In this document: one piece after another, positions 37,550-46,047 of the stretch
How the letters are laid out: each line of letters opens with the position of its first letter
Position numbering within the stretch: the first letter of the stretch is position 1
Origin: JAGXTF01 sp044224315
GTDB taxonomy: Bacteria; Bacteroidota; Bacteroidia; NS11-12g; UBA955
Length of the DNA stretch: 64,000 bases
Reading direction: 5' to 3'
Assembly: GCA_044224315.1 (NCBI GenBank)
Contig: JBGAKR010000003.1
Span: forward strand, 1 to 64,000
Translations under genes and position numbers: made by a program
The notes under the pieces: generated by a model
The model's input: only the letters and a program-made list of their open reading frames with translations
Database searches by the model: none
Told to the model about the DNA's origin: nothing

Positions 37550-38857
37550 ATGGCTATGGAAATGTTTGAAAACATCCAATCTGGAAACAAAAGTATTTGT
37601 GTTATTGGCCTTGGTTATGTAGGCTTGCCCATTGCCCTTGAATTTGCAAAAAAATTCAGGGTGGTAGGGTTCGATATTAACCAGGCCAGGGTAGACCTGA
37701 TGAAAAACGGGATTGACCCAAGCAAAGAAATTGATTCTGCAGAATTCGCAGGCCGCAATATTACTTTTACTGCAAACCTCGATGAGATTAAAGAATGCAG
37801 TGTTTATGTTGTAGCTGTGCCTACCCCAATTAATGAATCCAATGAGCCCGATCTTACTCCCCTGATTTCTGCAAGTAAAACAGTGGGTAAAGTAATTTCC
37901 AAAGGCGATTATGTGATTTATGAAAGCACTACTTACCCAGGCTGCACCGAAGAGGATTGCGTGCCTGTGATTGAAGAAATAAGCGGCTTGAAATGCTACG
38001 AAGATTTTAAAGTAGGCTATTCACCCGAAAGAATTAACCCTGGCGATAAAGAACGTCCACTGCCCAAAATTCTAAAAATTGTGAGTGGTTGTGATGCAGA
38101 GTCTTTGCACAATATTTCTGCTTTATACGGCAGTATTATCACAGCGGGCATTCACGAGGCTACATCCATTAAAGTAGCCGAAGCGGCCAAAATTATTGAA
38201 AATACCCAGCGCGATGTAAATATTTCTTTGATGAATGAGCTGAGCTTGATTTTCAATAAAATGGGCATCAATACTTTTGATGTAATTGAAGCAGCCGGTA
38301 CCAAATGGAATTTCCATAAATACACCCCAGGTCTGGTAGGCGGGCATTGCATAGGTGTAGACCCATATTACCTCTTGCACAAAGCCGAAGCATTGGGCCT
38401 ACATCCCAGGGTTATTGCGGCCGGACGTTATACCAACGACAGTATGGCTGCCTACATTGCGCAAAGAGCCATTAAACGGGTAAATAAATTGGGCAAAGTT
38501 GCCAAGGATTGCCGAATACTCATCATGGGTGCAACCTTTAAAGAAAATGTAGCCGATATACGCAATTCAAAAATTGTAGATATTGTAAATGAATTGAAAT
38601 CCTATTCAGTAAATGTTGATGTGGTAGATCCACACGCAGATAGCGCCGAATTGGAGCACGAATACGGCTTTAAACTGGCTGCCGGAATACAAGGTCCGTA
38701 CGATGGAATTATACTGGCCGTTTCGCACGATGAGTATAAATCATTGCCCGCAGGTTGGTTTAAAACCCAAAGCACTGCCGACGGATTTTTAATTGATTTA
38801 AAAGGATTGTATCGCAATCAAACTGCAGAGCTGGGGCTGGAATACACCTCTCTGTAA
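37550..38857 (+). CDS. UDP-N-acetylhexosamine 6-dehydrogenase (WbpA/TviB type)
   Basis: 435 aa. The NAD-binding loop is ICVIGLGYVGLP near the N-terminus. The central part has YESTTYPGCTEE and YSPERINPGDKE. The catalytic Cys is in VGGHCIGVDPYYL. The enzyme class oxidises UDP-GlcNAc or UDP-GalNAc to the uronic acid for surface polysaccharides. No other glycan-biosynthesis gene is adjacent. A GTG three bases upstream is possible; I chose the ATG at 37550. A strong terminator follows. Confidence 0.93.
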   Translation: MAMEMFENIQSGNKSICVIGLGYVGLPIALEFAKKFRVVGFDINQARVDLMKNGIDPSKEIDSAEFAGRNITFTANLDEIKECSVYVVAVPTPINESNEPDLTPLISASKTVGKVISKGDYVIYESTTYPGCTEEDCVPVIEEISGLKCYEDFKVGYSPERINPGDKERPLPKILKIVSGCDAESLHNISALYGSIITAGIHEATSIKVAEAAKIIENTQRDVNISLMNELSLIFNKMGINTFDVIEAAGTKWNFHKYTPGLVGGHCIGVDPYYLLHKAEALGLHPRVIAAGRYTNDSMAAYIAQRAIKRVNKLGKVAKDCRILIMGATFKENVADIRNSKIVDIVNELKSYSVNVDVVDPHADSAELEHEYGFKLAAGIQGPYDGIILAVSHDEYKSLPAGWFKTQSTADGFLIDLKGLYRNQTAELGLEYTSL

Positions 38858-38874
38858 TTTAAATAAATGCATAT

Positions 38875-38904
38875 AAAAAAGTCGCTTCCAAAAGCGACTT
38901 TTTT
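38875..38904. terminator. Bidirectional terminator
   Basis: AAAAAAGTCGCTT (38875-38887) pairs with AAGCGACTTTTTT (38892-38904) over CCAA. It lies between converging genes ending at 38857 and 38911. Confidence 0.9.
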
Positions 38905-38910
38905 ATTATT

Positions 38911-39159
38911 TTAATTTTCTATTTCGAGTTCAGAATTAAAAAATAATTCCCTCGGTATACCTGAATAAAATTCAGCAGCTGCAATAAAATTTAATCTGTT
39001 TTTATACTCAAATTCCTGTATGGGAATATCCATGGTAAATAGCACATTTGGCGACTCGCAGTAATTAAAGCTGAATGCAGCTGCCGCGTGTTGATTTATG
39101 CCAATTAGTTCACCATATTCGTTTTCCTGCAATCCGGGTAGATTATTTTGGTTTTCCAT
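38911..39159 (-). CDS. Small hypothetical protein (82 aa)
   Basis: 82 aa, acidic, with no signal peptide or membrane segment. Visible features are GELIGINQHAAAAFSFNY and FTMDIPIQEFEYKNRLNF. An AGGAG lies just before the ATG at 39159, the gene fills the space up to a terminator, and composition matches neighbours, so it is probably real. I recognise no family. Confidence 0.55.
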   Translation of the reverse strand: MENQNNLPGLQENEYGELIGINQHAAAAFSFNYCESPNVLFTMDIPIQEFEYKNRLNFIAAAEFYSGIPRELFFNSELEIEN

Positions 39160-39396
39160 CTCCTATGGGTTTGGTTATGCTAAATAAGTTTGAATTTTTG
39201 AAAAATAAAAATAAAATGTAAAATACTATATGAAAGTGAATATAATTATTTGAAAATAGTTTTCTTGTACAATTATGGGCTTGTATCTGCAAATTAAAGG
39301 TAGTGAATGATTTAAAACAATAAGTGGCTGTGCTGGTTTTTATTATTTGGTCATTTCAATGCGGGTTAGGAAATATTTGTAAATTTGAAATGAAAA

Positions 39397-40629
39397 TTAA
39401 ATCACCTCGGCAACTACAAAAGTGCTCCCACCCACAAAAATTATATCCCGCACAGCCGAATTTTTTAGGGCGGCTTGCAATGCCTCTTGCACAGAGGGAT
39501 AACTTTCACCCACAAGTCCATAGTTTGCAGCTGTTTCTTTCAAAATATTGGCATCCAATCCCCGCATAATATTGGGTTTGGAGAAGTAGTAGGTAGCATT
39601 TTTTGGAAAAAGGGGCAATACTTTGCCCAAATCCTTATCGTTTACTACACCTAAAACAAAATGCATGTGAGCATGCGGAATGGCTGTGAATTGGGCCAAA
39701 ACAGGTTTCAATCCATGGTCGTTGTGTGCCACATCCGTTACAACCAATGGCTGCATTTGCAAAACTTCCCAGCGGCCTTTGATGCCACTAAGTTTTTTTA
39801 CATCGCGCAGGGCAGTTTCAATTTTTTCGGTTTCAAACGGATATCCCATGCGCATTAATTGCAATAAGGCCGTATACACTGTTCCCAGATTTTTGATCTG
39901 ATAGCTGCCTTTTAAGGCAAATAATGCAACCCAATCTGCAGGAGCTGCCTGTGCCAGCAGGAGAGAAGCCCCTTTTTCTTTTGCAATATTTTCAAATACA
40001 GGCAGGGTTTCTTCGGTCCATTCGCCAATTACAACCGGGATTCCAGGTTTGATAATGCCTCCTTTCTCTGCCGCTATTTTGGCCAATGTATCGCCCAAAA
40101 ATTCCATGTGATCCCAACCGATGTTGGTGATTACCGATAATTCGGGGTTAATTACATTGGTGCTATCAAGTCGGCCACCCATGCCTACTTCAATAATGGC
40201 CATTTCTACCCCTTGCTCGGCAAACCAGCAAAATGCCATGGCCACGGTAATTTCAAAAAATGAGGGTTTGATATCCTGAATCAGGCTTTTTACTTTTTCG
40301 GTAAAATCAATTACATATTGCTTGGGAATCATTTCGCCATTGATGCGAATGCGTTCCCTGAAATCTTTTAGGTGGGGCGAAGTATAAAGTGCAGTTTTAT
40401 ATCCATGTGCAGTAAAAACTGAGGCTAGTAAACTGCTGCTGCTGCCTTTGCCATTGGTACCTGCTACATGTATGCTTTTAAACTTGTTTTCGGGGTTTCC
40501 CAGCGCGTTACATAGTGCGATGGTATTGTTTAAATCGGCCTTATAAGCAGCTTTGCCAATATGCTGAAAAACGGGCAGCTGGCTGTACAAATAATCAAGG
40601 GTGGCTTGGTATTGCGCGTCAAGATTCAC
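39397..40629 (-). CDS. folC: Bifunctional folylpolyglutamate synthase / dihydrofolate synthase
   Basis: 410 aa. The ATP-binding loop is HVAGTNGKGSSSS near the N-terminus, followed by YTSPHLKDFRERI (Mur-ligase-like fold). A NIGWDHMEFLG segment and the C-terminal VTDVAHNDHGL also match. Adds glutamate to dihydropteroate and folates, complementing folP in this window. It begins with GTG at 40629, and a near-consensus -7 box lies four bases upstream. No ATG candidate lies nearby. Confidence 0.95.
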   Translation of the reverse strand: MNLDAQYQATLDYLYSQLPVFQHIGKAAYKADLNNTIALCNALGNPENKFKSIHVAGTNGKGSSSSLLASVFTAHGYKTALYTSPHLKDFRERIRINGEMIPKQYVIDFTEKVKSLIQDIKPSFFEITVAMAFCWFAEQGVEMAIIEVGMGGRLDSTNVINPELSVITNIGWDHMEFLGDTLAKIAAEKGGIIKPGIPVVIGEWTEETLPVFENIAKEKGASLLLAQAAPADWVALFALKGSYQIKNLGTVYTALLQLMRMGYPFETEKIETALRDVKKLSGIKGRWEVLQMQPLVVTDVAHNDHGLKPVLAQFTAIPHAHMHFVLGVVNDKDLGKVLPLFPKNATYYFSKPNIMRGLDANILKETAANYGLVGESYPSVQEALQAALKNSAVRDIIFVGGSTFVVAEVI

Positions 40630-40633
40630 GGCG

Positions 40634-40641
40634 CAACATTA
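40634..40641 (-). promoter_or_regulatory. -7 box of folC
   Basis: TAATGTTG on the minus strand, one mismatch to TAnnTTTG, four bases before the GTG start. It gives folC its own promoter separate from the TonB-like operon. Confidence 0.4.
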
Positions 40642-40691
40642 CAGGAAATATTAGAAAAGTAATAAGCGATTTTTCCCTAACTGAGCTGGAA

Positions 40692-41528
40692 TTAATAGCT
40701 ATTCTTAACCTCTATATAGATAATGCCACTTTCAGGGCAGGTATTTCCAATTTTTTCAAAGCTGGCACTGCGTAGAAAAGTAGTTACCACATTGCGCAAG
40801 CCTTCTACCGAACCATTATAGGTAGTACCACGGGAGCCGTATTCGCTCACTATCCATCTGCCATCACAGTCTACCGTCACCCTGCAGGCTACAGTGCCCA
40901 CACCATCCGCATTTAGTTTACGCAGGGTAGAGGTAACCTTATAATTGGTAAAGTCGTATCCATATAATGCAGTGCCGCCCGGTTTTTTACCATGGTTGCC
41001 GGTAATTCCAGAACCTTTGCCGGGTCCCCACCCAATGTTTCCGCTTCCACCTTCAATTCCATTCGGATTGCCAGGTTTGCCTTTGCGATTGCCAATGTTT
41101 TTAAGCTTGTCTTTTAAGGCATTGCTTGTTCCATCCGATTGTGGCGGGTCAATGGGAGGACCATTATACACGTCACTTTTATCGTCTGTAACTACATTGC
41201 CTGCCCCCCCTGCCACTGGAGTGGAATTTGGGTTGCCTTCACCGCCACCGCCATTTCCCAGTTCAGGTGGAGTAGGTGATGGACCGCCTTGGTTGGGATC
41301 ACCATATCCATTGGTAATGCCCAAATCAATTTCAACCTCGGGTTGTTTAGAAGTATAGGGCGGGTTGGGTACTGATATTTTTACAAACAGCAGTATAAAT
41401 ATAAGTATGGTGGTAATAGCGATGGATAAACCACCGGAGGTAGCCTTTTGGCCGGGTGTACTGGTAAGTTTTTGTTCGGCGAAATAAGCTGCCGGGTTAA
41501 AATTTGAATTTACAAAATGGGTACTCAT
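40692..41528 (-). CDS. TonB-like energy-transducer-related membrane protein
   Basis: 278 aa. A short cytoplasmic head is followed by one membrane helix (LSIAITTILIFILLFVKI, about 35-52). A 130-residue linker rich in Pro, Gly, Asn and Lys spans the periplasm, and a C-terminal domain of about 80 residues (STLRKLNADGVGTVACRVTVDCDG) resembles TonB/TolA. Not a canonical TonB: there is no EPxPxP run. Third gene of an operon with the SPOR protein (8 bp gap) and an outer-membrane barrel, so energy transfer to that barrel is a reasonable inference. Confidence 0.75.
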   Translation of the reverse strand: MSTHFVNSNFNPAAYFAEQKLTSTPGQKATSGGLSIAITTILIFILLFVKISVPNPPYTSKQPEVEIDLGITNGYGDPNQGGPSPTPPELGNGGGGEGNPNSTPVAGGAGNVVTDDKSDVYNGPPIDPPQSDGTSNALKDKLKNIGNRKGKPGNPNGIEGGSGNIGWGPGKGSGITGNHGKKPGGTALYGYDFTNYKVTSTLRKLNADGVGTVACRVTVDCDGRWIVSEYGSRGTTYNGSVEGLRNVVTTFLRSASFEKIGNTCPESGIIYIEVKNSY

Positions 41529-41536
41529 ACATTTGT

Positions 41537-42706
41537 TTATTTAAGTATGGGAAAATCGCGCACAGCCACGGTTGAACCGTGAAATCCGGGCATGGTTTGT
41601 ATAAATGATGAGGCTGCTTTTTCACTTTCAAAGCGACCCAGAATTACGCGGTACAGCGAGCTGTTTTCGGGTTTGTGAATCGAGGCATTTACACCTACTT
41701 TATTCCATTTGCGGCATTCGGCTTTGGCCATTTCTTCACCTATAAAAGCGCCACCCACCACATAGTAATGGCCGCGTTTTTGTTGCATTTTTTGGTAAAA
41801 TGCATCGGTAGGTATAATCTCAGCAGTTACTTCTTTGGGTCTGGCAGTTTCAGCCGATTGTGCTGGTTTGGCTGCTTCCGTTTCGGGTTTGGCTTCTGCT
41901 TTTTTGGTTGCTTTGGTTGGTTTTGAGTCTTGGGTGGTAGTTTGGGTATTGTTTTCAGGAACTACTACTTGTGCATTTTCTGGAGCAGATTCGGCAGGGG
42001 TTTCAACCTTGGCTGGTGCATCCATCGTTGCAGTTTCGGTATGTTTGTTTTTATTGCCCAATACACGGCTTCCAAAATACCAGCCTGTACCAGCAAGGGT
42101 TAATATGGCAAAACCTGCGGCAATTTTCCAAACCAATCCACGGTTGCGCTGAGGTTCTTCTAACTCCAGAATTTCGGCAACCTCGTATTCCTCCTCGGTT
42201 TCGGTATTATGAACTTTAAATACAGGCTCGTTTACAACCACAGGTTTTTCCTGTTTATGCAGCTGTTGCAGTGGTTTTTGCAGTTCTTCCAGTTTCAGCA
42301 CTGGCAGTCCGTAAGAATCGCGGCTTAGGTTTAAAGCGCCCGAAGGGAGAAAGAAAATATGGCCCTCTGCATTCTGGAAAAAATTGCCCAGTTTGCCAAA
42401 TGCCAGGTTCTTTTTGGTTTGTAAATGGCCTTCAATGGATTTTACAGTGGTTTGAATCTGCCCCAGCGCTTCGGTATAGCTCAATCCCAGTCTTTCACGC
42501 ACGGCATTGGCCAATATTCCATCATCGGCTTGAATGGCATTGTTAAAGAAAACGGTATTACCTCCGGGTTTTAGCTCAAAAGTAAAATGGTTCGATGCTG
42601 CCGGCGAATCGCGGTAAATAAAAGAACCCAGCCCGGGAACCGTAACGCATTGGTAGGTACCCAGCAGTTCCAGTATAATGTTTTCCAGCTTATTCAGTTC
42701 TTCCAT
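41537..42706 (-). CDS. HU-CCDC81 and SPOR domain protein
   Basis: 389 aa. The N-terminal half (about 1-125) has two small HU-like modules (VTVPGLGSFIYRDSPA and the KNLAFGKLGNFF segment) of the HU-CCDC81 type. A Glu-rich linker and one membrane helix WKIAAGFAILTLAGTGWYF follow. A Lys/Ala/Thr-rich periplasmic linker then leads to a SPOR domain (HYYVVGGAFIGEEMAK ... YRVILGRFESEKAA) that binds denuded peptidoglycan. This architecture is Bacteroidota-specific and suggests a link between a cytosolic partner and septal cell wall. Middle gene of the barrel-SPOR-TonB-like operon. Confidence 0.9.
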   Translation of the reverse strand: MEELNKLENIILELLGTYQCVTVPGLGSFIYRDSPAASNHFTFELKPGGNTVFFNNAIQADDGILANAVRERLGLSYTEALGQIQTTVKSIEGHLQTKKNLAFGKLGNFFQNAEGHIFFLPSGALNLSRDSYGLPVLKLEELQKPLQQLHKQEKPVVVNEPVFKVHNTETEEEYEVAEILELEEPQRNRGLVWKIAAGFAILTLAGTGWYFGSRVLGNKNKHTETATMDAPAKVETPAESAPENAQVVVPENNTQTTTQDSKPTKATKKAEAKPETEAAKPAQSAETARPKEVTAEIIPTDAFYQKMQQKRGHYYVVGGAFIGEEMAKAECRKWNKVGVNASIHKPENSSLYRVILGRFESEKAASSFIQTMPGFHGSTVAVRDFPILK

Positions 42707-42740
42707 TGTTTTTTCAAATTAAGCGCCATTTTTCCGATAA

Positions 42741-44381
42741 TCAAAATGAGGCTGATATTCCGCCCAAAACACAAAGCCTGTAACTGGTATAACCATACCA
42801 TACCTGGTATTTTTGGTTAATAAGGTTTGAACCCTGCACCCAAAAGCGAATTTTGTTCTTCAACACATAGTCTACACGGGCATTTAAATCGGCAAATCCT
42901 TTCAATTCCAGTGTATTGGTGCTGTTTATTATTTTGTTATACCGTTTACCCTGTCCGTCAACGCCTAGTTGAAATACCCATTTATGCCTGAGCAAGTATT
43001 GGATATTGAGGCTGTAATTGGCAGAAGGTAAATGCCATGCTTTAGATTCTGTGGCTGGGGTGTATTGGTTAATTTTGCCATAACCGCTAACCCTCAGATT
43101 TTCGCCAATGCTGTAGCGCACATCGCCCGCAAAATAGATGATGTTTACATCGTCGTAAATTACCTGCAATGAGCCCAGAGAATCGGTAGAAGTAACAACC
43201 AATGGCATATCGGCTACTGAACTTCCGCCAAATTCTACACTAAACTGCGAGTTTTCTGTGATTCTGCCTTTCAAACCTGCGTATCCTTTCAATTGTTCGT
43301 ATGTATTTAATACGCGAATGGTGTCATAGGTAAATGGCACCAGTTCGCTATATCTGCGCAGTGAGTTGCGTTTCAGTCCGCCATCTAGTCCGCCGTATAC
43401 TTTCATTTTTAAACCCTCCAGCTTTTTTTCGCCATATAAGTAAGGGTTGAAATAGAAAACGGGTTTAAGGGTATCTTTAAATACCCAGGTAAAATTCAAT
43501 CCGGCTGTGCCTTCTACGCCATTTTCTTTATTGGTGTATTTTACCCTTGGCATTAGGTCTATAAACCATTGTTTGGTAGGGGTAAAGGTTTGGCGATACT
43601 GCATATTGGTAACGGAGAAGTCGCCATTGGTGCGTATTTTCTGAAAAATAAAATCCCAACCACCTTTTAATCCAAACTCGGTTTCGCTTTGGTTCAGGTT
43701 GTTATAGAAATTATTAAACATAAAGCCCACCTTAAAACCGGGCTTGTTTTCTTTGGCTTTTAAATCATAGAGCAGGTTGAAACCCATATTTTGACCGGTT
43801 TTTTTCAAATCGCGGTACTTGGGATTTTCGTAATTGCTGTCGATGGCAAAGAATTTATTCATATCGCGCAGATAGTTAAAGCGCATTTCTATGCTGCTGC
43901 GGTTAAAGAAACGCGCACCGGCCAGGAAAGCTCGGGTGGTAGAAAAATCGCGCAATGAGTTTTTCTGGTCTGCACTCAGGTGCTGCACGGCCAGGTTGTA
44001 AGCCCACTGTTTATTGGCGCGGTTGGCCAAATAGCCTTCCAACAGTTTATGTGCATACATTCCGCCGCCAATACGCACATAATTTGGGTTGTAAGAAGTA
44101 TCCAAACCGGGTTCGAAATGCCCAACAGGAGGCAGAATACGGGTGATTTTGCGGGTATTCCACTGGTAAAAATTGGGTGAATAGGTAACATCCACAGGGG
44201 TGTTTACCGATTTTGGAATAACCGGATCTATCAGCAATTTGGCTGCGGGTATAAGGTTGGGTTTAAAAATTACAATAATGGTATTGTTACCTCCGTCGAA
44301 GCCCCCTTGACGCGGCTGGGCAACAGCTACTGTAGCTGCAAGAGTGAAGGCAAAAACGATGATTGCGGATTTCAGGCGCAT
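42741..44381 (-). CDS. Outer-membrane beta-barrel protein (TonB-dependent-receptor-like barrel without plug)
   Basis: 546 aa from the ATG at 44381, with a signal peptide ending in AATVAVAQ. The body consists of long alternating beta strands (SIEMRFNYLRDMNKFF, GFKVGFMFNNFYNNL) and the C-terminus ends in LGGISASF with a terminal Phe. It resembles the barrel part of TonB-dependent receptors, but I see no plug domain or TonB box. An in-frame ATG at 44444 is excluded by the TATATTTG box at 44389-44396. First gene of the operon; cargo unknown. Confidence 0.78.
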   Translation of the reverse strand: MRLKSAIIVFAFTLAATVAVAQPRQGGFDGGNNTIIVIFKPNLIPAAKLLIDPVIPKSVNTPVDVTYSPNFYQWNTRKITRILPPVGHFEPGLDTSYNPNYVRIGGGMYAHKLLEGYLANRANKQWAYNLAVQHLSADQKNSLRDFSTTRAFLAGARFFNRSSIEMRFNYLRDMNKFFAIDSNYENPKYRDLKKTGQNMGFNLLYDLKAKENKPGFKVGFMFNNFYNNLNQSETEFGLKGGWDFIFQKIRTNGDFSVTNMQYRQTFTPTKQWFIDLMPRVKYTNKENGVEGTAGLNFTWVFKDTLKPVFYFNPYLYGEKKLEGLKMKVYGGLDGGLKRNSLRRYSELVPFTYDTIRVLNTYEQLKGYAGLKGRITENSQFSVEFGGSSVADMPLVVTSTDSLGSLQVIYDDVNIIYFAGDVRYSIGENLRVSGYGKINQYTPATESKAWHLPSANYSLNIQYLLRHKWVFQLGVDGQGKRYNKIINSTNTLELKGFADLNARVDYVLKNKIRFWVQGSNLINQKYQVWYGYTSYRLCVLGGISASF

Positions 44382-44388
44382 GAAGTTG

Positions 44389-44396
44389 CAAATATA
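44389..44396 (-). promoter_or_regulatory. -7 box of the barrel-SPOR-TonB-like operon
   Basis: TATATTTG on the minus strand, exact match, seven bases before the ATG at 44381. Confidence 0.55.
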
Positions 44397-44675
44397 AAGT
44401 GTGCGGGGGTTATTGCCTGCAGGTTTGCTATTCCCCGGGGCCAATAGTTATCCCTTATTTTTTAACGCTTTGAAGGGCCTTTATATTCTCAGAATTCGCA
44501 TTTTTAAAGGTAAATTTGCCAGCAAGCTGGGAAACAGAATTTCAATTAGCCTGGAGCCTGTGTTTTTAAAGCTTTGATATACAATTAATTGCATCCAATT
44601 TGAACAATAAATACTACACTTGTATCATTCGTTATTTTTTTTGCTTGGGAGATATATAAATCAAAGAAATTTAGT

Positions 44676-44683
44676 TATCTTTG
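44676..44683 (+). promoter_or_regulatory. -7 box of rplU-rpmA
   Basis: TATCTTTG matches TAnnTTTG exactly, 19 bases before the rplU ATG. The flanks (TTAG before, CAG after) are typical of strong Bacteroidota promoters. Confidence 0.65.
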
Positions 44684-44702
44684 CAGCCCAATTTTCAAAG
44701 AG

Positions 44703-45014
44703 ATGTACGCCATTGTAGAAATAGCCGGAAGACAATACAGGGTAGAGGAGAACCAACCTCTGATCGTAAACAGACTGCAGGCAAACGAAGGTGAGCAGGT
44801 AGAATTCAACACTGTACTGCTTATCAGCGATAAAGGAAACACCACTGTTGGTGCTCCAACTGTAAAAGGTGCTAAAGTAACTGCCAAGGTTGAAGAACAC
44901 GGCAAGGGTAAAAAAGTACTTGTTTTCAAGAAAAAACGCCGCAAAGGCTATCAAAAGCAAAACGGTCACCGTGATTACCTCACCCGTTTGAAAATTGAAA
45001 GTATCACTGCATAA
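44703..45014 (+). CDS. rplU: 50S ribosomal protein L21
   Basis: 103 aa, standard length. Opens with MYAIVEIAGRQYRVEENQ and carries VGAPTVKGAKVTAKV and the basic KKKRRKGYQKQNGHRD segment that binds 23S rRNA. First gene of the usual rplU-rpmA pair, 21 bp before rpmA. Confidence 0.98.
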   Translation: MYAIVEIAGRQYRVEENQPLIVNRLQANEGEQVEFNTVLLISDKGNTTVGAPTVKGAKVTAKVEEHGKGKKVLVFKKKRRKGYQKQNGHRDYLTRLKIESITA

Positions 45015-45035
45015 TTAAAGGAGTAAGATAATAGT

Positions 45036-45296
45036 ATGGCACATAAAAAAGGTGCGGGTAGCACCAAAAACGGACGTGAGTCACACAGCAAACGCCTTGG
45101 AGTTAAAATCTTCGGCGGTCAGGTTGTGAAAGCAGGTAATATTATTGTTCGCCAGCGTGGCACCACCCACCACCCGGATCTGAACGTTGGTATTGGTAAA
45201 GACCATACCTTGTTCGCCCTTTCCGATGGTGTGGTTCAATTCCGCAAAGCCCGCAACGGACGTAGTTTTGTTTCAGTAGTTCAGGCCGAAGCCTAA
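45036..45296 (+). CDS. rpmA: 50S ribosomal protein L27
   Basis: 86 aa. MAHKKGAGSTKNGRES with no N-terminal extension, then RLGVKIFGGQ and GNIIVRQRGTTHHPD. The N-terminus reaches the peptidyl-transferase centre. The operon terminator follows 24 bp later. Confidence 0.98.
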   Translation: MAHKKGAGSTKNGRESHSKRLGVKIFGGQVVKAGNIIVRQRGTTHHPDLNVGIGKDHTLFALSDGVVQFRKARNGRSFVSVVQAEA

Positions 45297-45320
45297 TCAC
45301 TACCGAATAAAAAATATTGA

Positions 45321-45341
45321 AAAGGGGCTTTGTGCCCCTTT
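45321..45341 (+). terminator. Rho-independent terminator of rplU-rpmA
   Basis: AAAGGGGC (45321-45328) pairs with GCCCCTTT (45334-45341), followed by further T residues. Confidence 0.85.
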
Positions 45342-45372
45342 TTTTGTCTCCAATCCAAAATATAAAAAACCG

Positions 45373-45885
45373 ATGAAACCCAATAAAACCCCGAAAGAAA
45401 GTGCAGTAATGATGAACGAAATTGTACTGCCCAATGATACCAATACCCTTAATAACCTTATGGGAGGCCGTTTGCTTCACTGGATGGATATTTGCGCTGC
45501 AATTGCAGGTCAACGTCATAGCAACCAGATTGTGGTTACCGCTTCGGTGGATAGTGTTTCTTTTAAAGAACCCATCCGACTTGGCGACGTTGTAACACTT
45601 AAAGCATGGGTTACCCGTGCCTTTAATTCATCTATGGAAGTGTTTATTGAAGTATGGGCCGAGAATATTCCCCGCGGCGAAAAATTTAAATGCAACGAGG
45701 CTTACTATACTTTTGTAGCCCTGGATAGCAGGCACAAACCGGTCAGCGTGCCCGAAATTACTCCCGAAACTGATGAAGAAATTTCGAAATATGAGGGGGC
45801 AATGCGCCGTCGTCAGGTTCGATTGATTCTGGCTGGTAAAATGAAACCCGAAGACGCAAAAGAACTCAAAGATTTGTTTGTTTGA
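45373..45885 (+). CDS. Acyl-CoA thioesterase (hotdog fold, YciA/BACH type)
   Basis: 170 aa. The motif NDTNTLNNLMGGRLLHWMD contains the conserved Asn/Asp and the catalytic helix start. ASVDSVSFKEPIRLGDVV and the strand FIEVWAENI fit acyl-CoA thioesterases. They hydrolyse acyl-CoA to free acid and CoA in the cytoplasm. Standalone gene after the L27 terminator; chain-length preference unknown. Confidence 0.9.
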   Translation: MKPNKTPKESAVMMNEIVLPNDTNTLNNLMGGRLLHWMDICAAIAGQRHSNQIVVTASVDSVSFKEPIRLGDVVTLKAWVTRAFNSSMEVFIEVWAENIPRGEKFKCNEAYYTFVALDSRHKPVSVPEITPETDEEISKYEGAMRRRQVRLILAGKMKPEDAKELKDLFV

Positions 45886-46047
45886 TATTGTACTTCCAGG
45901 TGTAGGATGCTTCTGAATGCAGGTGCTATGTTATATTTTTAAGATTTTCAATAACTTATAAGGCAATTTGGTGGGTTACGTGTAATTTTTATCACGTATT
46001 AAAAATTATATGCAGGCTTATTTTGAATAGCCAAATAAAACCAACTA

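Larger units (their letters stand above)
44382..44702. other. Divergent promoter region
   Basis: A 321-bp region between the barrel gene (minus) and rplU (plus). It contains the two -7 boxes listed separately and otherwise AT-rich sequence. I see no hairpin leader resembling a ribosomal-protein autoregulatory site. Confidence 0.6.
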
